Below are positions 62,890 through 64,000 of a DNA stretch of 64,000 nucleotides, piece by piece (position 1 is the first letter of the stretch; each line of letters begins with the position of its first letter). The translations under genes and the position numbers were made by a program. Source of the stretch: Rhizomicrobium palustre (GTDB lineage: Bacteria > Pseudomonadota > Alphaproteobacteria > Micropepsales > Micropepsaceae); contig NZ_JAASRM010000001.1 of NCBI RefSeq assembly GCF_011761565.1, positions 3,782,139 through 3,846,138 on the forward strand, given 5' to 3'. The notes beneath the pieces are model-generated. The model saw only the letters and a program-made list of their open reading frames with translations. It was not told the origin of the DNA and did not search any database.

Positions 62890-64000
<1,111 letters not shown>

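Overview
The window is GC-rich chromosomal DNA from an alphaproteobacterium. Evidence for this is the gene content and order: secA tail, xerD/aroK/aroB/CorC, bolA-dnaJ-cobS-cobT, rpmB next to a DUF3108 protein, a Suv3-type helicase with an Hsp15-like S4 protein, FdxA and CarD, the Usg family, and atpH-atpA. A Rhizomicrobium/Micropepsaceae-like lineage is my guess and cannot be proven from the sequence alone. Both ends cut genes: secA at the left and atpA at the right.

Layout. 1-4232: secA tail with terminator, a CPBP membrane protease, then a leftward set accA / membrane glycosyltransferase-like protein / TylF-like methyltransferase. 4.4-10 kb: dicarboxylate-type symporter, pentapeptide-repeat protein, and a leftward overlapping set of small membrane protein / secreted 621-aa protein / XerD. 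10-13 kb: aroK-aroB and a CorC-like protein. 13-20.9 kb: bolA (leftward), dnaJ-like, cobS, cobT, a secreted CE7-like esterase, a membrane protein, rpmB and a DUF3108 protein. 20.9-29.2 kb: a coupled GNAT / carbon-nitrogen hydrolase / SnoaL-like trio, a frameshifted S9 peptidase, a PanE-like reductase, a twin retropepsin-like secreted protein and methylmalonyl-CoA mutase.

29.6-37.5 kb: helicase - Hsp15 - FdxA - CarD, an order familiar in alphaproteobacteria, here interrupted by about 3.5 kb of accessory genes: a ThuA-like protein, an AT-richer orphan gene, a HigBA-type toxin-antitoxin pair with a palindromic operator, and an acetyltransferase. 37.6-48.6 kb: membrane proteins, SNase-like protein, cytochrome b561, TsaC/Sua5, an FAD oxidoreductase, an orphan ModA coupled to an OprO-like porin, and a large GH17-GT2 glucan synthase with an FKBP isomerase. 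48.7-53.2 kb: a two-gene set whose larger member looks like an Ntn-hydrolase (proteasome-beta-like), a LysE exporter, Usg and a dihydroorotase. 53.3-60.1 kb: YgfZ, a glyoxalase-fold protein with a histone H1-like tail coupled to the DNA glycosylase Tag, a DUF1684 protein, a degenerate GGDEF/EAL-like protein, a soluble MCP-tip plus Cache protein, QueF and a secreted peroxiredoxin. 60.3-64 kb: two tandem signal peptidases and the start of the ATP synthase operon.

Most of the window is housekeeping. The best candidates for undescribed biology are the Ntn-hydrolase-like gene pair (48.7-50.3 kb), the glyoxalase/H1-tail plus Tag pair (54.1-55.5 kb), the orphan gene beside the toxin-antitoxin pair (33.6-35.3 kb), the ModA-porin pair (42.5-44.9 kb) and the unusual signalling proteins at 56.4-58.8 kb. 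Several intergenic gaps hold elaborate inverted repeats of REP/BIME type. Three gaps longer than 300 bases hold no convincing gene and are listed.
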